A DNA stretch of 64,000 nucleotides from contig NC_020175.2 of assembly GCF_000224145.3 (NCBI RefSeq), positions 398,525-462,524 on the forward strand, given 5' to 3'. Below the pieces are notes generated by a model. It worked only from the letters and a program-made list of their open reading frames with translations, did no database searches and was not told where the DNA came from. This document shows positions 11,101 to 23,300 of this stretch, one piece after another (the stretch's first letter is position 1; each line of letters begins with the position of its first letter). The DNA comes from Ciona intestinalis (Eukaryota; Chordata; Ascidiacea; Phlebobranchia; Cionidae). Position numbers and translations under genes: made by a program.

Positions 11101-14100
11101 ATTTTCTTGTAACATATTTTATTTAAAATGGCAATGAAAATAGAATAAGCAGAATCTAAACGTAATAATGGTATCGTAAAAAGTTGTGTTAGTTTTTGTG
11201 TTAGCAAGTTACACAAGGTATTCCAATCTAAGCCACACAGGATATTACGAACTAACTAATATACTAAGTGGGTTAGGTTCTGCGATAAATAAATATCAAA
11301 TTCCACCCCATGTAACCCCATACATCCTTCCACAAAATGTTAATTAATAATTAACTGGAACTTGACGCTTCAATAGCAAAGCTTGTGGTTTCCATTTGTT
11401 TTAATCAATAAAATTTGTTTACCAGTATACAGGGGAGAAAATGACCATTTTTCTGGAAATAAATCACCAAAAAATATTTGCCACTAAGACCATATTTCTT
11501 GATTTAAATGTAAACTATAATTGTTTTAATATGATACAGAAATAAACTGCTGCTGTTGTTGTCATGCATAATGTAATGTTTAAAACTGCCCTACTGGAAA
11601 AAATGTAAATTTCATTATTGCTATATCAACATTGTGTCTGCCATCCAAGGTGACATCATCAGTATGTATTCCTTTAATCCATAATTACTGCAAGATAATT
11701 AGAACATTAGACTTACATTTTAAAGTGTCTCCATAGCGATCTAACAGCGACATAACAACACCATTAGTCCAACCAAACCCAACTTGTACATCGTATTCAC
11801 CCCCACTCCCTGCTACACCATCTGCTTGTGTGACGTCATACTGTGTATTGTGATGTTATGATTAATATAATGAGAATGATGTGAATTTTATGCATAATAT
11901 TTTTAGGCATGAATGAGATTCACCTTTGAACTAGATTAAAAATATAACACACAAATATACAAAAAAGCCAAAAACTCATGTAAAACAGTTTTAAATCATT
12001 GGAAAAATCCAAATACATAGATGCCAACTTGTTTACGCGTCACACTTGAACAATTGTGCAAAATATGTTCGTCATACATGGTATGCAGAGCAGAAAGTTC
12101 ATGGAGTAAATAAACCACCAGTTTGGAATTTATATATTTCGATTTCTATGGTCCCGATCTGTATCTTATTATCAGTGAGTTTTTTGTAGGAGCTACTGTC
12201 ATAAACAACTATTCACATAAATACATAGAACATTCTGACCTTTTCAAACATAAACCCCGATTTAAGGTAAGCTTTATAATTCCCATTCACCCATTTGCTT
12301 GCTTGTTGTAAAGCTGCATTTTGAAGTAGACTTGAATTACTCGTAGCAAGGCCTTCTATTATGAGAAGCTGCAATACAAACATGGCTATTCAAGCGTTAA
12401 CTCAAGGACTATTTTGAGATTAGGTTCAAACACAAAGTAATGGGTGGTTGATCCTATAATAACAAGGCTGACGTTTTTGCATTAAAATTAAGTTTAACGA
12501 TAAACCATCTTTGTTAAAACTTGATCAATTGTATGCGACCACAGTTGGATATACCAATATCATTATGTCTTTATTAATAATTTAACTCAATATATTGAAT
12601 ACTTTATAATATATATATGCTGACTTACTGTATACAGGATTATAGTTCTATATGTTTAGTATATTACAGCAAGTTAATTTTTGTTTCACTTTAATAATAT
12701 AAATAGTAACTTGTATTTGTCTCTTGAATTTCAGTGGCAAATAATTAAATATCAAAAAGTATTTAAAATAAAAGCACAAGATATAGCGACGTCCATTAAA
12801 ACACAGTTACAGTTAAAAACGTATTTACATTTAATGGGATAAGAGCAAGGTCGCTACATCTATAACATGTGAATTCTAACAAAGCACTTCGTTATCATTA
12901 CAATACTTACAACTAAGGGAGGCCACGCGTTGGGGAAGTCCCATTGCTCGCCACTAGGTCTTAGAGAAGTGGGGATTCCCCCAGGATATTCCAGAACACC
13001 ATTCGTCTGAATATAAATGATGATAATAGCGATATTTAGGAGAAATTATGCACCTGTAAGTCATTACAAAGTGAATATAGCTAATTAGCCACCACTAGTT
13101 CACAAGGCAGTGATTTATTATCTTTTTATAACAGAATTTTGTATTTATCTGTTTGAAAACGATAGTAAAGGTCAAGGAAATTAACAGATAAGGGTTAAAA
13201 TATGCTATAAAAGAGGAAAAGAGCACAAGTTCAAATGCATGGCTGTTAAACCCAAAACCCCGTTAATAGTCTGTAATTCATTACATACAGAAAATGGTTG
13301 ACTAGAATTGCTCATAAAAATCAATTAAGATTTGTGGGTAAGATTTAAAAGGCAAAGCTTTCACCTTTAAATACTGAAACATCCGTTCTTCTCTCTCTGT
13401 TACATTGACAGTTGAAGGGAAACATTTTGTCCACAATGGATTCATGTTTGATGCAAAATAAACCCTGTGGGAAATATTAGACGTTAGATGGGGTTCTCAT
13501 AATGTCTTGTTATTGATTCGCTTCTCTTTTTTTAATAATGCGATTTTTTTACTTTTTTGCTTTGAGTTAAAATGAGTTCGTTTTTAAAATCACTTTCAAA
13601 CAGATAAATAAAAAGCTATGTTAAGTTTTGTTCCAGCGAAATATTGTGTTATGTAATGTAGGGCATGAAAGTCCAGGTTCAAAATTGTTTAGTTGCTTCT
13701 TTTGTTTAGAATCTATAAAGGTTATGTTTTTTTAGTTTTATATATATTTTCATTTCTTTTGCTCAATGTTTTAAAAACACTTAGAGGTAGCATTTATACA
13801 TAAAAGCAGTTGTAAATAAATTTTATATTGACTTGTTTTGTGAATTTTCTGTTGCAACATAATCATAATAACTGTTGTCATCTTGGTTCCACATGATTGA
13901 TTCTATGGTTTGTGCTCTTTTCTCGTATATTTCGTAAAATGTGGTCGCTTGTGTATTGTTTCCTAAACAATGGTTACTATTGTATTAACACAGCCATTGT
14001 TAATTACAAAGCACTTACCAATTATTCTGTAGAATTCTGCTAATGTTCGTTCATTAAACGCCATTATGCTGTTTAAATCAACAGGAATAATTGTCCTTGT

Positions 14101-17100
14101 TAACAACTGAGGCACAACTTCAATTTCACTCGAATATTTTGTACCTGTGGATTAGTTTAAATATGATGGTATAAATATGTTTGTGACTTCACAATGCAAA
14201 AGTAAAGCGCTCACCAGCCCATCTAGTGGAGAAATCCCAACCACTTTCGCATGCAGAAGTAACGTGACTTAAAAGCGAATTTGCGTCTTCTGTAATAAAA
14301 ATATGTTGTTTAAAATAAACCGATATAAGCTGGTCCGGTAATCGTTTTATGGATTAAGAGGTCACTAAAATATATTAATATCTAAACTTTTTATCAAAGT
14401 GTAAAATAATGAAACTTTTATTATATTTAATGCAATTAAAAGGGGAAATTTAAAATGTCGACAAACAGTAAGGGTTTGTAATAAGCAACGTAAGGTTTTA
14501 TGTAAAGTAAGTTCAAACACTGTATCACAGGAAGTAGTTCAACCAAGGCAACAAACAACGTTGAATTACGTTGGCTGCTACCATTTAAAATAAAACAAAA
14601 TGGCGACTATATTGTATTGCATAGATTCCCATCCTATTTATGTTTCTCTTGAACTTATGTGAATTAAAAAGTAATTAATGAAGAATTGTGGATAAATTAA
14701 AAACATAAAATTTTGAACGAATAAAAAGTCTGCTACGAAACATAACAAATGTATTATAACGTCCAGTTGCACCCCACCCTCGTGCCGCGTGGATAAACAA
14801 TTTTTATTTATTCAATAATATTAGAAAACAATGCAATATGTGTTATAACCTGGGCTAAGATCCTTTATGACATCACTATCTTCTCTGTATGACTCTGGTC
14901 TTGGTGTGTTTACATCAGAGGCGTAATAATTTAACATGTGACCGTTAATTTCTATGTTACGATGGTTCATCCAAAAGTAGTATTCTTTTTCTAGTGTCGG
15001 CAACGCTAAGTTTAAAAATTCTTTGTCTCCTGAAACATAAGTGTTTGTTGTGCTGCTGTTGAAATTGCATTTAGGTAATTTAGAAGCTTATGTAATTTGT
15101 AGATGAGACAGAGTGAATAACACAGGTGTTTGAATGATAAATTTACTCTGTAGCGTTGAGTTTTAATGTATGTTCATGGACCAGCAATGCCTCATATTGT
15201 TTTAACAGTTTTTTAAAATGAACTATTGAAACGCGCCCTGTCAAGCGTCAAGCAACTTATGTGGATAAAGTTACAACAACAAGGTGCCTGTACGACTTTG
15301 ACCCGTATCCATGTTTAAAAACCAGCAGCAAAAGTGCAAAGCTAGGTTAAAATGTTAATAATACGCTTGTATTGTAAAATAAATGCTGAAAAAAGGTTTA
15401 CCAGTAGCTTCCACATATTCTTTCACCATCGCAATTAAATAAGGAGGTTGGCTCCTTCGTGTGTAATAAATACGTCCACCGTTCGGGATAAAATCAAACT
15501 CCTCAATTATTTGTAAAAAGTTTTCAATCATTCCTTTTACAGTGGTGTACATTTCACTTAGAAGTAAACCTCGTATAACAAAATAAGAATCCCTGTGGAA
15601 AAGTTAACAATCAGCGGGTTTTGTAAGATAAGTAACTTATAGGGTGGAACAGTAAGTAACATGATACTTAAAGGGATTAGTTCGCCGTGTACTTGGTTGC
15701 TTTTGTCGTAGCAAATGGAAGTACATTGGTATAAAAAGTTAAAAAGATATAACAAATTTAGTGTATAATCTGTTTGTTAATAGAAAATTCAATTGAAGTT
15801 GTTCAGAATAGTATTGGTTAGGTTTAAAACATATTTAATTCATTAAAGAAAAACCACGTGTTTATAAAACTGACTGCTTTAAAACAAATAAACCAATAAT
15901 AAAATACACAACTAAACTATTAAATTTATTAAAATTCAAAAAGCTTTAAAAAAAACAACATTTGTTCATAACTGTAAAAAAAATGTTTAATCAGTCGTGT
16001 CTTGTGTATGATATTATCAGCTTTGCAATATAGTATATATATATATTTATTTTATTGAAAAAAACTCCACAAATTTTTAAAAAACTACAAACTGCTATAA
16101 AAAACGAACCTACCAATAATAAAATTCACGAAATCTTCCTCCTGGAACAATCACGGGATTTTTCACGGGAATCACGCTGTATCGTGAACTATTCACAAAA
16201 ACATCACCGATCATTTTCCGACCAAGTTGTTTCCATAATACATTTAAATCTGAAGCCCATGTTCGTAATTGAGGGTCAGAAATATGGGACAGAAATTGTG
16301 GACTGAATAAAAAAAAATAACGTTTGTGTTATTAATATTTTGCCAAAAAAATTTCTGACAGCGCAAATAAAAAATTAAAATAAATTAAAGAAAATAAATA
16401 TATAATATTTTTTTATTAGGGTAAAATCAATTAAACAAGGTATATAATATTTAATAAACTTTTTATTAATTATTTTAAACAAAAAAATTTTTATTCATTT
16501 TTTAAAAAAATTATGTTTCTGCAATTTGTGCAACTTAATTTCAAAAAATTCGAAAAAACTATATAATTTTTTTAAACTTCAGTACTGTAACAAAAATTTT
16601 CACATTTAACTTTCTACCTCTGGGTCCAATCCAGAGGAACCCAATCTTCAAACTCTGAGCCAGGTTGGTCAAAATACTTGGCGACAAATTGTTTAACGGC
16701 CTCGACAGGGATTTGTCCGCTATGTATTTGATTCAGGTCAGCGAATGCAGCTAGTACAGCGTCTGAATTGAATAGGAAACCAGGTCAAAATTGGTTGAAT
16801 TGCCAAAACAGATTGACTGACCTGGATCTTGCTTTAGTTTCATGTCAACAAATGATTTAGAATCGTTGAAAACGAATGCATTTTGCGCGGCATTCAACAG
16901 GGGCCCCTTGCAGTATATTTCACTGCAATTTAATAATTTTTTTGTTAATATTTTGCAGCATTTAAAGTAAAACAAAACTTTAAAGCAATAACTGCAATTA
17001 AAAATTATAAACGTAAAACTGCTTACTTGGAAAAATGGCCTTCATTTTAAAGAACCAGCCTATTTATTAACTAAGCAGAGCATAACTATAATTTTTGTCT

Positions 17101-17263
17101 ATTCTATTAGGAAAAAAAGTAATGGTAAAACAACAATTGATATACCTTGTCAAGGTATTTTCTTTATCTTGTAATTTAAAAAAACTCTTTACCTGTCACA
17201 AGGAAACACATCTTCCCCCGTCATTAAATTTGTTACTGAAAGTAAAAAAACCATAAGATTCAT
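8184..17263 (-). CDS. TREH: Trehalase (GH37), 14 exons, 598 aa, predicted GPI-anchored
   Basis: Hydrolyses trehalose to two glucose molecules at the cell surface. Minus-strand exons: 17193-17263, 16822-16922, 16618-16762, 16114-16302, 15402-15592, 14850-15029, 14215-14289, 14019-14144, 13833-13962, 13365-13464, 12911-13006, 12240-12368, 11717-11840, 8184-8323. They total 1797 nt, all phases agree, and 598 aa is close to the human enzyme. It starts with a signal peptide (MNLMVFLLSVTNLMTG). Both GH37 signatures are present: PGGRFREFYYWDSYF and QWDFPNAWPP. The catalytic-acid region is SGWDFSTRW and the base region GSGGEYDV..GFGWTNG. The last exon is Ser/Thr-rich and ends in a hydrophobic tail (LLYFSFISLLFCIL), typical of a GPI signal. 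That exon is 3.4 kb away, with a PGS1-like gene between; its assignment rests on phase and GPI logic. Confidence 0.9.
8647..10140 (-). CDS. PGS1: CDP-diacylglycerol--glycerol-3-phosphate 3-phosphatidyltransferase, intronless
   Basis: Makes phosphatidylglycerol phosphate, the committed step to cardiolipin in mitochondria. A single uninterrupted 497-codon frame belongs to the phospholipase D superfamily with two HKD-type motifs. The first is HIKVFVFD (H140, K142, D147) followed by SGANLSGQYF. The second is YHAKGIWYY followed by GSSNLAIRSMQRDLEAQ. The N-terminal part has LAALYLGTGELE, as in animal PGS1. An in-frame stop directly precedes the ATG, and no mitochondrial presequence is visible, unlike the human protein. 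It is intronless among intron-rich neighbours and lies inside the last trehalase intron on the same strand, so a retrocopy or intron loss is likely. The long frame is intact, which argues that it is functional. Confidence 0.88.
   Translation of the reverse strand: MDFDFMRGMSPCFHVNGNNIDVIETPCDFYDALVLGANSAKTRIALAALYLGTGELETLFVDSLHRALERRLSDSEFLELDVLLDFVKGQRGETNSLTMLKPLAGFSNKVCISLFRSPMFRGLWKRLLPARSNEILGLFHIKVFVFDNDVIVSGANLSGQYFRNRQDRYYKIKGSKNLADYFQGLIKTISLFSYHLQTDGSLIFSPSCSYNPDVQPGLYDTELRNSLLQFTGPYNVPKRANSTPRSIFIAPANFWAYIRQFGLNIKQTDKTNEEDFVELHHHDDRDVEDTLIFPTIQLGCVNIRQDEEVTNMMLASFPANSRACITSGYFNVTDDVTAMIAGGVATFEIITASPGANGFLGSGVFSGYMPQMYCSLVKNFFELLVKTGRSCKVKLWEYCRKDWTYHAKGIWYYPPNALFPQLTAIGSSNLAIRSMQRDLEAQLYIVTYNEKLMKKMHKEKCLIMNESSLITNETFKESRYNVSAWVTSVIDIVKRYC
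10760..10952 (+). repeat. MITE copy (main family)
   Basis: Complete copy with both termini (gtagggtgggggaagatggg; cgtcttcccccacactacta), in the last trehalase intron, upstream of the PGS1-like gene. Confidence 0.85.
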
Positions 17264-17818
17264 GCTTTACAGACACAGTGGCAAACTTAGAAACTGTTTT
17301 GCAGCTGAATATAAATGATGTGTTTGGAATGTTTGACAGGCTTATATTATGCATTGTTTGCATTAGTTGTTATGTGTGTACAAGGTGCAAACAAATTAAG
17401 ACAAATAAAGTATTATTTAAAAGTTTAACTAACCTTTTTTCCTTTTTTATTTATGTGGGTGGGGCCCTGCAGTGTGACATTCATATGTCTAAATTTTTGG
17501 CTAGAGTTGGCCCTTTTCCATTTTCTTTCAGATTTTTAAACTGAATATTTTTTAAAACTTTTTTACCACAGAAAAAAAATATTTTTAAACAAATTTGACC
17601 CCCCAAAAAATAATAAAAAACTGTATATAGGCTAAAAAAGGAAAAGGAAAAGTTATTCGGTATATTATTTGTAAACAAAATATAGAAATATGATTGTAGG
17701 CAACACTAATAAATTAAGAGGTATTACAAAACAAATGAACAAAAACATTTTGAATTAAGGATATTTATAAATTATATGTCTATGATTGAACAGTGAAAAA
17801 TAAGATGTTAAAATATAT

Positions 17819-18487
17819 TTAGTTGTTTTGTTTGTTTTCTTCAAACATTTTTCGTTGTAGTTCAATTGTTTCTTTGTACTCAGCATAATTCCAATTTCGA
17901 CAACTTATAAATGATTCTACTTCTATTTTTAACGAGTCATCTTCCATTTTGTACGAGCGTCCAATGATTCGGCACAAAATATTATTTGCAATGTCATCAA
18001 CTTGACAGGTTGTAAGGTCTAATGTCAAGTGTAAACAACAATTCCCGTCGGTGGTTGTAAGAACGGCAGTGCCTGTAAAATTAGTGATTAACACCCTTAC
18101 AAATGCTGCAAAATAATTATTAGCAAAATTTAACTTTAAAAAAAAACGAACACAAACTGTAATTGAAAAAAATTGAACGGACTTTGCAACAAACTAAATT
18201 TTTAAATGCCAAAAACACCGTAATATAAAACCCCTACCCGATCATAATAAATAACACAAAACCATTCAACCATAAATCTACAAAGTCGCTGCTGCGGCAA
18301 TTGTAAAACAGGCTATACAACAACAAAACAGTGACTTTTGTTCACAATCGTCACCTATAACCAATATTATAACACTAATACTTAAACCTTCAATAGGATT
18401 GTAATTGTCCAAATATCCAATGACCATAACATGCCGTCCTTGTGGCCCAGGATTTGCAATTAACTCCGAAATAAACAGAATATCCAT
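17819..18487 (-). CDS. TEN1: CST complex subunit TEN1, two exons, 128 aa
   Basis: TEN1 is the small OB-fold subunit of the CTC1-STN1-TEN1 complex, which binds single-stranded DNA at telomeres and helps fill in the C-strand. Exon 1 (18388-18487) begins MDILFISELIANPGPQG and continues RHVMVIGYLDNYNP. Exon 2 (17819-18105) joins in phase 1 at ..NPIE/AFVRVL.. and ends FEENKQNN. The layout fits TEN1: an early strand-rich GRHVMVIGYLDNY segment, a second strand set with LHLTLDL, a late ILCRIIGRSYKM strand and a terminal helix (NYAEYKETIELQRKMF). Human TEN1 is 123 aa. It lies 555 bases upstream of the trehalase start on the same strand, too far for a compact ascidian operon. The sequence is divergent, so the name rests on length and fold pattern. 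Confidence 0.68.
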
Positions 18488-19009
18488 TTCCAGTTATATT
18501 CGTTTCTGTTGTAGCATACCCAATATTAACCAAAATCCAATCAGTTTTCTGTATTGCAACAACATGTACTTGCTAAAATTTCAATAATATTTGCAAAGCG
18601 TCGGTTACGCGCTAACCGGATATCTAATCGACACGTAATTATTTTACAACATACATATCTTTTACTCGGCGTATACGGCCGTACAGTATATATAAAGTGA
18701 AACTAATTTATACCCCGTTAAATCTGTGCGATTTGCAAATTAATTGCTTATAATATAAACAACTAAGGTTTTATCAATTGGTATTCCCCTAAGGGGCTAC
18801 CACATATGCTTAGAATTTGGCAGTAGTTTTAAAACGGTAATAATAAGAATTTAGGGGACCCTAGCCACTTAAAGCTAAACTTCCAACTACGTTCGGTTTG
18901 TTTGAATTTTAATATACAGATACATACCTTGTTATGTATATTGCTAACACGGGATGTTTCGTTTAAACTTTAAACCGTTTTATTCCAATTTTAAATGGTA
19001 TGTCCGACG

Positions 19010-19172
19010 CCATGTAAAAGTGGTTTGCGGCTAGCGCGCTCGTCTGTAACCCAAAGGTTATAGGTTTAAGGCTCAAGGCTCGCTGCTACAATTGTGAGCG
19101 AATGTGTCCTTGGGCAAGACAGTTAGCGCAATTGCTCTAAACCAGTAGCCACTGCTGGGCTGTCCAGCGTAT
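19010..19172 (+). repeat. tRNA-derived SINE-like element
   Basis: Shows a tRNA-like head (ggctagcgcgctcgtctgta, then a B-box-like ggttataggttta). It is followed by tgtccttgggcaagaca, the motif common in the bodies of many aquatic-animal SINEs. Moderately diverged. Confidence 0.65.
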
Positions 19173-19702
19173 CAGTCAAAAATTAAAAAAAATCTTAAAA
19201 AATATTCACCTACAAAATAACATACGAGGTGTTTAAACAACCGTGTTATAACGCAAGACGGATTGCTAAATGATTGGGAAAAAATCAAAAAAGATACACC
19301 ACAAGTACTGTATAGTCAAAATGATATTGGTATAGGCTAAACAAGAACAATAAATAATACCTTTTGCACAGTTTATAACAGAGAAGATGAGGGCTATGAA
19401 ACAAGCATAAATAATGTGCAATACAGATGCAACACGAGTTGTTTTAATTCCCACCGACAAGCATAAAAATCAAACAAACATATCGGCACAAAAGGCGAAT
19501 TCGTTTGGACATTTTAAATGTAAGCACTAAATATATGCGCTGGTACACAAATTGGAGATTTTAAAAGTTGAACTTTAATATTGCACAAATTTCACTACTA
19601 CTTCACAGCGCCCAATATACAATGCATCTCCGAATATATTTGATTTTTTTGTCTATAATTTTACAGTGTACGGTGTTGGATTCGTAAAGGATGTTGTATA
19701 TA

Positions 19703-19895
19703 TAGTAGAGTGGTGGAAGATGGGACACCTTTAACACATAATATCCAAATATCGTGATCGTGTTTTAAACAATTAACAACGGTCTTTCGGAGTCATGAGC
19801 ATACGGTTTAATAACTCTTTAAATGTTCTTTGTTTACTACCAAATGTAACGAGAAAATAGAATGAAAAGGTGTCCCATCTTCCCCCAACCTACTA
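19703..19895 (-). repeat. MITE copy (main family)
   Basis: Complete inverted-orientation copy: the interior reads ccaaatatcgtgatcgtgtt from the left end and both termini are present. Confidence 0.85.
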
Positions 19896-20177
19896 TACAT
19901 ATAATTCTTGCAATTTCATTAGGGTTAGGAATTTGCAACGGTATTGTTGTTTACGCAGTTTCTGTTGTCTCTTCGCTCGGTACATTGAAACCTGTGCCTG
20001 TAATAAGTAGGAATATACAGTTAAATGCGTCTGGAAAATATATTTAAAAATGTTGTTGAAAAATGAAATAAATTATGCTACTTGTTAAAAATTGGTATAA
20101 GAAGTTTTTTTTTTAATTTACAAAAAAGTAGAGTCTATCATTTTAATTTCCATTGTAAAATAAATCTTGTTTTATAA

Positions 20178-20352
20178 GTTGGGGTAAGATGGCACATATT
20201 TTAAATTTCTTTATCGTCCCATTCGAAGTAAACAAACAAAATAAAATTTACAGATTTTTTTAACGTTTCCTCGAAGCTCAGAAAAAGGGTTGTTAATTGT
20301 TGAAAACACCAGAAAATGTGAAATATTATTTTCTAACGGTATTCTTCTTGCC
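20178..20352 (+). repeat. Diverged MITE copy (main family)
   Basis: Recognisable by ggggtaagatggcacat, the Cgtcccattcg-agtaaacaaa block and ttgttaattgttgaaaacac. The right terminus is lost. Clearly older than the other copies. Confidence 0.55.
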
Positions 20353-20379
20353 CAGCAGTATGTTGTGAGTTAAAGCGTC

Positions 20380-23300
20380 CTAATTCGTGTTTATTGTGTC
20401 ATAATACCGGTCCTGTGATCTCGCCTCTTCCAACGTTTCTGGAAGATGAAGTCCTTTAGTTTCGGGGAGGAAAAACATCGCAACAACAGCGAACAACGAA
20501 ACAGTGGCCATTATGACGTAAGGTAACGATTGATGAACCGTACTGCCTGAAAAGATTTATAAATTACCGTTGTTAGTAACCATGTTTCAGTACCACAGCG
20601 CCACCAAGCAGAACTAAACCTAGTTTAAATCGCCCGCTAGTGGCGATGAATGTTAGAATACCCGGAAACAAAGGTTTTCGCTTCGTTACAAAAAATGCGT
20701 GTTCGGTGCTCGTCACTGCTATCACTATTGGCGTGTGTGTCCTTGTGATAAACCTTATGACGTTCATTAATCCAACCCAGTCGTCCATGGCTGTCTATTT
20801 GCCAATCATTAAAAAATACCACCCAAATATTTCTTACCAAGGAATAAAATGTAGGGCACCAGTATCGACCCAAACCTGGCCATGAACGAACAAGCGCCGT
20901 AAGCTTGCGTTCTCATCATGGTAGGGAACAGATCACCAGTAAATATAAACAGCACAGTGTAACCTACGGTTGTGAAAAGCTTGCCCAGCATTGCGCATGC
21001 CACACTTGCCCACACGTCCACTGCAAATACAGAGTGATTTGAAATCGATATTTCAAAAAATGTTTTCATTTCACTCTATATAGTTGGTTATAAGGTTATA
21101 TGGTCCATTTATTATTTTCCTTTATCGTCCCATAAGGCAGTAAACAAAAATAATAGTTGCAGGTTTAAGAGTATTCTTACGACTATAGAAAAGGTTGGTA
21201 ATTGTCAAAAATACAATTATAATTATAGAATATTATATGCGTACCAATATTCATTTCCCCATGGTAGTATATAATAGCACAATGCTGCCATAAGATGTGC
21301 TTTATGCAGCATTCGCGCACAGTGAATATACACAGGCGTTATGCCCACTCTGGAGTATACTGTGAATGCTGTCATTGCTATGTAAAACAAATATCCTAAA
21401 TATGTCGCATGCCCTCTGCCAAGGGCACCAGATACACACGCTACATTATGGTTACTGTCGAGTTATGACATACGTGTTGAGGTATTTAATACCCACAACG
21501 ATCAACAAAGTATCTCACCTTGTTGCATTAACGGCACAGCAACCATACATATTACGGTTACAATGGCTGAGAAGATGAAGGAACATCTACACCCGTATTT
21601 TCTCACTACTAAGTAACAAATAATATGAGATGGAAACTCAACAACTGCTGTTAAGAAGCTGTTGATATAACGATTCCCCCCAAGGTGGTTTGCATTGAAC
21701 GTGAGACCATAGAATGCCATATCTGCAGCAAACCTGTAACAAAATCACTAAGTATATCTCATTAAGGCAAGACATAACGTACACTACTGGCTGTGGCAAA
21801 ACCAATGCGCCCTTTAAATTGTAACATATTTATCGTTTGGCGGGCAACAGTCGTTATATAGCATTGGTATATTCTGTATTATTATACACCTCGTGCCGAG
21901 TTAATAGTTACGGCATATGTAACTTTATAGAAGATTATATTTTGTAAAAGTGTATAAGCCTATTGTAGCCACAAACCAAGCGTAACTCAGAATGATGATT
22001 CTTCGTCGAATAAAATCAACTTTAACTAAATCAAGGTAGTTGTAGGATTTTGTTTGATTGCTTGTGTCTTTTGTGGTCAGTTGATTGGTTTCCTGTAATT
22101 GGTTTTTAAAATTTAAATTAAATCACGTCTGATGACACCAAATTCGTTTTTGGTGATGCATGAAAACATTTATATGTGTGTCAGATGTATAAAGGTACCC
22201 AAACTTACACGAGAATTAAACACCTTCGTTGTTAATTGTTAAAAAAAAGAATTGGGGAAATATGACTTATAGTAGGGTGGGGAAAATGGGACACCTTTAG
22301 CAAATGATATCCAAATACCTTGGTCGTATTTTGAACAATTAACAACCGTCCATGGCAGTTGTAGAAACGGTTTTATAATTTTATAAATGTTCTTTGTTTA
22401 CTACAAAGTGGGACGAGAATGTTAAATAAAAAAAGTTATCCCATCTGCCCCACCCTACTATATTATATACTAACGGTATCTGTTTTACCCCGACCGACTG
22501 TTATAATATATGAGTTACTTTGCTTACTTCGGGTGTGTCTTGGTTTTCCACGCAAGGTTTCTCGCCATTAATTCTTCCTATCTTTGTTAAAACTTTTTCT
22601 ATTTCGCCGGGGTTATTAGTTTGGTGAAGCCATTTCAAGGTTTCATATACAAAACTGTAAACAACATATCGATCAGTGTTATGACGCTATACGTGCTATT
22701 GATTTTATAAGATTTTATAATGACGTCATCAAAAAAATATGATTTCTTCACAAACTTATAAACATGGTTTTAATCTAGCTGCTATGGTTTGCTTGTAAAA
22801 CTCAATTATGTAGGACCTAGTCAAAAGTTAAAAAAAAATCAAAAAGAGTTAAACGGTTAATCACAAACAAAAGCACCTTACATGAAAACGGGGAAAGATA
22901 CGACGAATAGCGAAACAGATGATGCTAATGATATCCACCTCCAGTCCGACAACAGTAGAGCAACAAGGGGTACCAATGTACCAGACAACGACTCGCTAAC
23001 CATGGCTAATATTCCAACAGCTCTTCGGTGTCGGTTGGGTACGATTTCGTTAACTGAATGAATGCGTTTTTAAAGATAAAATATATAGTCTTGTGGGGCA
23101 AGATGAGCCCCTAAAATAGAAATATCGTCAGGATACGGTTTATAATTCCCGTAAGGGAGTCGTGATACAGTTTTATACTTCTTTGAACGTTCTTTGTTTA
23201 TTACTAGCAAATGGATCGAGAAAAGAGAATAAACAGGTGTGTCATCTTTCCCACTTTACTATATTCTTCTACAAAGAGAATAAACAGGTATATTTATTAA

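Larger units (their letters stand above)
18488..20379. other. Intergenic stretch: SINE and MITE copies
   Basis: Lies between the start of TEN1 and the end of the first SLC22 gene. It contains one tRNA-derived SINE-like element and two main-family MITE copies. Short hydrophobic frames at 19266-19460 (minus) and 19915-20000 (plus) could not be tied to a gene. Confidence 0.5.

Noticed and set aside
16355-16600. Possible trehalase coding sequence in a long AT run
   Set aside because: The exon phases join without it, and the sequence is A/T homopolymer-like intron.
17263-17819. TEN1-trehalase operon
   Set aside because: They share a strand, but the 555-base spacer is far longer than the near-zero spacing of trans-spliced ascidian operons.
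19266-20047. Hydrophobic frames on both strands (IIYACFIALIFSVIN minus; LGLGICNGIVVYAVSVVSSL plus)
   Set aside because: They look like membrane helices, and the plus one has AG/GT borders. But they are on opposite strands, overlap or adjoin a MITE, and no partner exons were found.
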